NCBI GenBank assembly: GCA_910588405.1
Contig: CAJUPT010000089.1
Location: 1 to 10,796, forward strand
From: an uncultured Lachnospiraceae bacterium
GTDB lineage: Bacteria; Bacillota; Clostridia; Lachnospirales; Lachnospiraceae
Direction: 5' to 3'
DNA length: 10,796 nt
How positions within the stretch are numbered: position 1 is the stretch's first letter; every line of letters starts with the position of its first letter. Below the pieces are notes generated by a model that was not told the DNA's origin, ran no database searches, and saw nothing but the letters and a program-made list of their open reading frames with translations. Positions 6,342 to 10,796 of the stretch are shown piece after piece. Position numbers and translations under genes: made by a program.

Positions 6342-7235
6342 TTGAAAAAAAGATTAAATCGGAAACAATATATCGGGCTGGTATTTATTATGCCCTGGCT
6401 GATCGGTTTTATTGTTTTACAGCTATATCCATTTGTTACATCCTTTTATTATTCCCTGACGGATTATAATATTATGGAGAGTCCTCGGTTTATCGGAATT
6501 CAGAATTACATAAAATTATTTACCGCCGACAGGGAATTCTGGAATTCCTTAAAGGTAACAGTTATTTATACAGTTTTTACAGTTCCGGGAAAACTGATCG
6601 TTGCACTGTTGGTTGCTCTTGTCATGAATAAAAATCTGAAAGGCATCAATCTAATCAGAACGATTTATTATCTGCCGTCACTCTTTGGCGGAAGTATAGC
6701 AGTGGCCATTCTGTGGAAACTGATGTTTCAGGATCAGGGAATCATTAATTCACTGCTTGCCGTGTTTCATATTCCGTCTGTTCAGTGGCTTGGCAGCACA
6801 AAGATGGCGCTCCCTACAATAATCCTGCTTAATTTCTGGCAGTTTGGTTCTGCTTTCGTTATGTTTTTGGCAGCGCTCAAAAATGTTCCCATGGATCTGT
6901 ATGAGGCAGCAGATATTGATGGAGCAGGCGGAATCGTAAAATTTTTCAAGATTACTTTGCCGCAGATTTCCTCTATTATTTTCTTTAATGTGATCATGCA
7001 GACGATAACGGCGCTGCAGAGTTTTGCCGGCCCTATGGTCATTACGAACGGCGGGCCGCTCAAATCGACCTATGTGCTGGGACTGAAATTGTATACGGAA
7101 GCCTTTTCCTATTATAAGATGGGCTATGCGTGCGCGGTTTCGTGGGTAATATTCATTATGATCACAATCGTTACCTCCATATTGTTCCGTTTTTCCTCTA
7201 TGGTAGTATATTATGAGGATGGGGGAGAGTTTTAA
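6342..7235 (+). CDS. Sugar ABC transporter permease, MalF/UgpA-like
   Basis: A 297-residue inner-membrane permease of the CUT1 class with about six membrane segments (roughly residues 11-33, 72-95, 107-128, 158-178, 210-230 and 262-283). The EAA loop that contacts the ATPase is intact at about 187-207 (YEAADIDGAG, then FKITLPQ). The start chosen is TTG at 6342, with AGGTG 5 bp upstream. An earlier in-frame TTG at 6315 lies in the T tract of the preceding hairpin and has no ribosome binding site. It pairs with the second permease, 15 bp downstream, to form the heterodimeric channel. No ATP-binding gene lies in the operon, so a shared MsmX/UgpC-type ATPase encoded elsewhere is expected from family knowledge. 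Confidence 0.92.
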   Translation: MKKRLNRKQYIGLVFIMPWLIGFIVLQLYPFVTSFYYSLTDYNIMESPRFIGIQNYIKLFTADREFWNSLKVTVIYTVFTVPGKLIVALLVALVMNKNLKGINLIRTIYYLPSLFGGSIAVAILWKLMFQDQGIINSLLAVFHIPSVQWLGSTKMALPTIILLNFWQFGSAFVMFLAALKNVPMDLYEAADIDGAGGIVKFFKITLPQISSIIFFNVIMQTITALQSFAGPMVITNGGPLKSTYVLGLKLYTEAFSYYKMGYACAVSWVIFIMITIVTSILFRFSSMVVYYEDGGEF

Positions 7236-7250
7236 TATTTTGAGAAAGAA

Positions 7251-8114
7251 ATGAGGCCAAATATGAGAAAGAAACGTTACCGTCGGGGACATGTATCCAT
7301 ATGGACATATATATTTGTAATCGCAATTGGTATTATCATGATGTATCCTATTATATGGATGTTCTTTGCGACATTTAAGACAAATGCGGAAATTTTCGGG
7401 AGTATTAAGCTCTTGCCGGAGAAATTCAGTTTACAGAGTTATATTGATGGGTGGAATGTAAATGGCCGGATTACTTATACCACTTTTTTCATAAACAGTT
7501 TTACGCTTACACTGGTCACAACATTGTTGACGGTCGCAGCTTGTGCGATTGTGGCATATGGCTTTGCCAGATTCAAATTTCCGGGTAAAAAGATTTTATT
7601 TGCGATATTGATCACGACGATGATGCTCCCGGATTCCATACTTTTGATTCCCAAGTACGCACTTTATAATTCCATGAATCTTCTGGACTCTTACGCACCT
7701 TTTTACTTACAGGCCGGATTGGCATGTTATCCATTTTTTGTTTTCATGCTGATTCAATTTATACGGGGACTTCCAAGAGAGCTGGACGAATCGGCATACA
7801 TTGACGGCTGCAGTGAAATGGGGGTATTTGTGCGGATTCTGGCCCCGCTCATGAAGCCGGCATTATTTTCAGCCGGATTGTTTCAATTCATGTGGACTTA
7901 CAATGATTATACAAATGTTCTTATTTACGTTAATTCTGTTAAAAAGTATACGCTTTCTCTGGCATTGAGATTATCGTTGGACGCGGAATCCGTGATTCAG
8001 TGGAATAAAGTAATGGCGATGTCATTTTTGTCACTGGTACCGCTGATCATCCTGTTCTTTGCGGCACAGAAGTATTTTGTGGAAGGCATTGCGACCAGCG
8101 GTTTAAAGGGATAA
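7251..8114 (+). CDS. Sugar ABC transporter permease, MalG/UgpE-like
   Basis: A 287-residue CUT1 permease, partner of the preceding MalF-like subunit. It has a basic N terminus, membrane segments at about 17-39, 82-104, 115-135, 154-174, 200-216 and 255-272, and an EAA loop at about 177-199 (ELDESAYIDGCSEMGV, then ILAPLMKP). The C terminus GLKG is the usual ending of MalG-type subunits, so the gene is complete. ATG 7251 has only a weak GAGAAAG upstream. The in-frame ATG at 7263 has TGAGG six bases before it and may be the real start, which would shorten the protein by four residues. The stop codon lies inside the 3' end of the opposing histidine kinase gene, and no separate terminator follows. 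Confidence 0.92.
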   Translation: MRPNMRKKRYRRGHVSIWTYIFVIAIGIIMMYPIIWMFFATFKTNAEIFGSIKLLPEKFSLQSYIDGWNVNGRITYTTFFINSFTLTLVTTLLTVAACAIVAYGFARFKFPGKKILFAILITTMMLPDSILLIPKYALYNSMNLLDSYAPFYLQAGLACYPFFVFMLIQFIRGLPRELDESAYIDGCSEMGVFVRILAPLMKPALFSAGLFQFMWTYNDYTNVLIYVNSVKKYTLSLALRLSLDAESVIQWNKVMAMSFLSLVPLIILFFAAQKYFVEGIATSGLKG

Positions 8115-9878
8115 AGGTTCGGAAATGTCCGAAATGGGAATGGAGAAGGAAATCGCGGTCCCCAGTCCTTCGTGGCTCAAAATGCGAAGACGGCTTTCAA
8201 CGCCGTAGTTCAGAATCAGTCGTTTATTGACATTATCCAGACCAATACGGCCTGCGGAAGTATCCTGTGAAAGATTCTCACGCAGGCTTTTTAATTTCAG
8301 GCGGCTCATGCCGACTCCGTTGTCAATGACAGAAACACGGATTCTGTTATTTCTGACAAAAATTCTGATCTTGATATAACCATATCCGGAGACGGGACGC
8401 AGTCCGTGCGTAATGCTGTTTTCTATCAGCGGCTGTAAGATCAGGCGTTTAAAAGGAAGTGACATGATTTCATCCTCTGCATCTTCGTATACGACAAAGC
8501 GGTCAGGGAACCGGTATTTTTGAATCTGCACATATTTACGAATGTTTTTAAGCTCATCATCAATCGTTACGGGCACATCGACCGGGGCCAGAGAATACTT
8601 GAGAATATCCGACAGGTTTTTGATGATCGTATTGACCGGTGTGGGTTTTTTTACTTCCTTATATACTTCAAAATCCAGTGTTTGGAGGGTGTTTACCATA
8701 AAATGTGGATTTATTTGGAGCTGGAGGGAACTGAGTTCCGCGACCTGCTTCTTATATTTTTGTTCCGCCAGCTGGCTGTTGAGGAAAGTCGTGTTTAGAA
8801 ACAGGCGGATAACATTGTTCAGGATCAGGTCATATTCGCTTTCTACATCCTGCTTGGGAGAATCATTCGTTGGAAAAATTCCTTTTTCCGCATCATCAAA
8901 TAAGTCGATCACATATTGTATCTGTGAAAAATTGCTTTTCGTAGTCGTCAGAGAAAGGATAAAAACGAGAATACTGTTAGCAATGATGATAATGAGCGGC
9001 CAGGTCAGGTCATTCAAAATATTTTGAATGACCGTACTGAGAGGAGTCATAAGAACAAAGGTCAGGCCATAATGATCATTGAAAATGGTATTCCGCATAA
9101 AAATATCTCCATTCACGACTTCCCAGATGCCTTTTCTGGGAAACTGCGGTGTCGTTTGAAAGTAACCGGTGAAGTCAGCAGAGGCCCCTTCTGTATCCGT
9201 ATTGGAGATCAGGATGTCATTATCAGCATTGAGAATAAAAAAATAATTTTCCCAGGCAGGGGATATGCTTTTCATGTTGCTCAGGAAGGTATCGATGGGA
9301 ATGTTGGCTACAATGATACCGTCTATATAAGACATTTTCTGGTAAATCGTCATGACATCAATGGCGCCGGCATTTCCCGAGGCAGGAATCCTGCGCGGAA
9401 CAATATAATAAGTGATATCATCAGGGAGCTGTGTGTAAATATCATACCATGAAGTATCATAATAGTTCTGCAGGCTGCAAATGCCTTTGTTAGAGGAAAA
9501 GAAGCTATCATACTGGTTCAGGAACAGGTAGATACTCTGAATAAAAGGGTGGGATTTTGCAGCGCTGTCCAGGATTGTCTGCATGCTGTTCAAAAAAACA
9601 TAATCAGAGTAGTTGCTTGTCTTAAACAGAAAAATTTTACGGAGAGAAAGCGATAACTGAGGATTCAAAGTCATTAAATCCTGCTGGTAAAAACAATTGG
9701 CAGTGATCAGGTCAAAGGTTTCATCCATGTTTTCCAATGCATTCTGTGACGCGGTATGAATATTGTGAATACGGGAGCTGGCCGTCATAAAAAGAATGAA
9801 AACAAAGAGCACAAAGGCGGGTATCATGAGAATGGTAAAATAGTTTTTCAGGCGTTTCAGGAAGAATCTTCTAATCAT
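8103..9878 (-). CDS. Sensor histidine kinase, YesM/LytS-type (two-component system)
   Basis: A 591-residue membrane kinase. Membrane segments at about 14-32 and 293-311 enclose a 260-residue extracytoplasmic sensor region (33-292) of probable double-Cache type. Next come a linker, with at best a degenerate HAMP domain (312-380), and the His_kinase module with phospho-acceptor H392 in LQLQINPHF. The ATPase domain has N487 in PLIENSITHG (N box), D519-NGVG (G1 box) and GLDNVNKRL near 546-554. Such kinases, paired with AraC-type regulators, usually sense carbohydrates or binding proteins and control the neighbouring CUT1 importer. It is the second gene of the pair: its ATG overlaps the regulator's TAG by 8 bp (AATGATTAG), indicating translational coupling, and its own ribosome binding site is weak. 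Its 3' end overlaps the importer operon by 12 bp in opposite orientation. The ligand is unknown. Confidence 0.94.
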   Translation of the reverse strand: MIRRFFLKRLKNYFTILMIPAFVLFVFILFMTASSRIHNIHTASQNALENMDETFDLITANCFYQQDLMTLNPQLSLSLRKIFLFKTSNYSDYVFLNSMQTILDSAAKSHPFIQSIYLFLNQYDSFFSSNKGICSLQNYYDTSWYDIYTQLPDDITYYIVPRRIPASGNAGAIDVMTIYQKMSYIDGIIVANIPIDTFLSNMKSISPAWENYFFILNADNDILISNTDTEGASADFTGYFQTTPQFPRKGIWEVVNGDIFMRNTIFNDHYGLTFVLMTPLSTVIQNILNDLTWPLIIIIANSILVFILSLTTTKSNFSQIQYVIDLFDDAEKGIFPTNDSPKQDVESEYDLILNNVIRLFLNTTFLNSQLAEQKYKKQVAELSSLQLQINPHFMVNTLQTLDFEVYKEVKKPTPVNTIIKNLSDILKYSLAPVDVPVTIDDELKNIRKYVQIQKYRFPDRFVVYEDAEDEIMSLPFKRLILQPLIENSITHGLRPVSGYGYIKIRIFVRNNRIRVSVIDNGVGMSRLKLKSLRENLSQDTSAGRIGLDNVNKRLILNYGVESRLRILSHEGLGTAISFSIPISDISEPLSL

Positions 9879-10650
9879 TGTTTTCGCTTTCTGTTTTATT
9901 GCAGTCAGGGATAACGGGTTGTTTACCCATTCGGTATTCCTGCGGCGTTATTTTATAATAGTCTTTGAAGTTACGGGAAAGATTTTTAGGATTTACATAT
10001 CCTATGGCATCGGCAATATCATACAGCTTATAATTATCATCAGAAAGCAGCGAAAGAGCTTTTTCCATTCGAATCTTCATGAGATAATCAGAAAAACTGA
10101 TTCCGGCCACAGCCTTAAAAGTGCTGGAGAGATAGGATGTGGAAAAATGGACCAGAAGAGCGGCATCTTCAAGGGAAGCAGTACGATAATTTTTTTGCAG
10201 ATACTCCTTGACAGTTTTGACCAGATTGTCATGGGATGAGGTGAAAACGGCCGGATTCACGGCCTTTGAGGGATTTTTATTATCTAGCAGATTTTTGACC
10301 CGTGTAAAACAGGCTTCCATGGCATTGTATTTCATAGGCTTGATCAGGTAATCCACGACATGATTGATGATCGCGGAACGGGCGTATTCAAAGTCCTGAT
10401 AAGCGGAAAAGAAAATGACGATTATATCGCTGTCCAGAAGATTTTGGGACAACTCAATACCTGTCATGCCGGGCATTTGTATATCCGTCATGACAACATC
10501 AATATCCTGATGAGAATTAATATGGTCTAAGGCTGTTTTGCCGTCGGTAAAAAAACCCGCGACTTCAAAGCCGAGATTTTCCCATGGAAACAAATGAACC
10601 AGGCCTTCTCCTATTTTCGGCTCATCATCCACAATTATGATACGGTACAT
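9871..10650 (-). CDS. Response regulator, receiver plus AraC-type DNA-binding domain
   Basis: A 259-residue regulator, cognate to the kinase encoded just after it. The receiver domain (about 1-120) has the acidic pair D8/D9, phospho-acceptor D56 in VVMTDIQMP, S82 in FFSAYQDFEYA, and the K104-P105 switch in DYLIKPM. After a short linker, the AraC/XylS domain (about 143-241) has two helix-turn-helix units, the second in the signature region YDIADAIGYVNPKNLSRNFKDYYKITPQEYR (about 210-240). It is shorter than many YesN-type regulators because the linker is brief. It is transcribed first in its operon from the promoter at 10742-10769, and its likely target is the importer promoter near 4800, about 5 kb away. 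Start is the ATG at 10650, with a modest GGGGA element upstream. The tail after residue 242 is short and polar. Confidence 0.94.
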   Translation of the reverse strand: MYRIIIVDDEPKIGEGLVHLFPWENLGFEVAGFFTDGKTALDHINSHQDIDVVMTDIQMPGMTGIELSQNLLDSDIIVIFFSAYQDFEYARSAIINHVVDYLIKPMKYNAMEACFTRVKNLLDNKNPSKAVNPAVFTSSHDNLVKTVKEYLQKNYRTASLEDAALLVHFSTSYLSSTFKAVAGISFSDYLMKIRMEKALSLLSDDNYKLYDIADAIGYVNPKNLSRNFKDYYKITPQEYRMGKQPVIPDCNKTESENND

Positions 10651-10741
10651 AGTTTTATCCCCAATGACTGCCGCTGCACAAACGCGGTCAGTTTGCTCAA
10701 TACTGTTTCAATTTTTCTTTATGAATTCTTTACTAACGCTC

Positions 10742-10769
10742 ATTATATCATATGATGATGGAAATGCAA
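10742..10769 (-). promoter_or_regulatory. Promoter of the two-component operon
   Basis: On the minus strand, TTGCAT (10769-10764) and a perfect TATAAT (10747-10742) are 16 bp apart, with TG one base before the -10 (extended form). Transcription would start near 10735, giving an 85-nt leader. This is the best sigma-70-type promoter in the window, consistent with steady basal expression of the sensor system. Confidence 0.7.
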
Positions 10770-10793
10770 GAAGGGCTTGCGCTTCCGCTTGCG
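10766..10793. repeat. Short hairpin and GCTTGCG direct repeat at the right edge
   Basis: GCAAG (10766-10770) can pair with CTTGC (10776-10780), and GCTTGCG occurs twice (10775-10781 and 10787-10793). The cluster overlaps the -35 element of the two-component promoter and may belong to the end of a gene or a terminator beyond the window. Function cannot be judged from this fragment. Confidence 0.25.
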
Positions 10794-10796
10794 GGC

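Noticed and set aside
8520..9452. Plus-strand frames opposite the histidine kinase
   Set aside because: They are antisense to a well-supported kinase, lack ribosome binding sites and show no domain.

Overview
The window looks like a chromosomal segment from a gut-type Firmicute, most likely a Lachnospiraceae member. The signs are Gram-positive lipoprotein and Shine-Dalgarno signals (GGAGG), a three-domain S1 protein typical of Clostridia, a CUT1 sugar importer with no ATPase of its own, and a YesM/AraC-type two-component system. Taxonomy is inferred from gene style, not from a marker.

Layout. (1) Positions 1-1384 are the accessory part. The last codons of one gene are followed, behind a strong ribosome binding site, by the first ~11 codons of what reads like an ABC-transporter ATPase. 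That frame is lost around position 64-70 and dies at 126. From there a very A+T-rich minus-strand gene (61-975) encodes an unrecognised protein with a PD-(D/E)XK nuclease-like core. About 400 bases without a convincing gene follow. (2) 1385-2290 is a housekeeping-type S1 RNA-binding protein with its own promoter and terminator. (3) 2456-4675 is a cytoplasmic GH95 glycosidase (alpha-L-fucosidase type), also with its own promoter and a strong terminator. (4) 4865-8114 is a sugar ABC importer operon: lipoprotein binding protein, then two permeases. A terminator-like hairpin sits between the binding protein and the first permease. (5) 10650-8103 on the minus strand is a response regulator-histidine kinase operon that converges on the importer; the kinase and the last permease share 12 bp at their 3' ends.

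How the parts work together (inference). The kinase senses an extracellular glycan or its loaded binding protein and phosphorylates the AraC-type regulator, which switches on the importer. The importer brings in a fucosylated oligosaccharide, and the GH95 enzyme removes the terminal fucose (or L-galactose) in the cytoplasm. ATP hydrolysis would come from a shared MsmX-type ATPase elsewhere. The most unusual part is the left end, where a lone nuclease-like gene appears to have replaced or interrupted an ABC-transporter gene.
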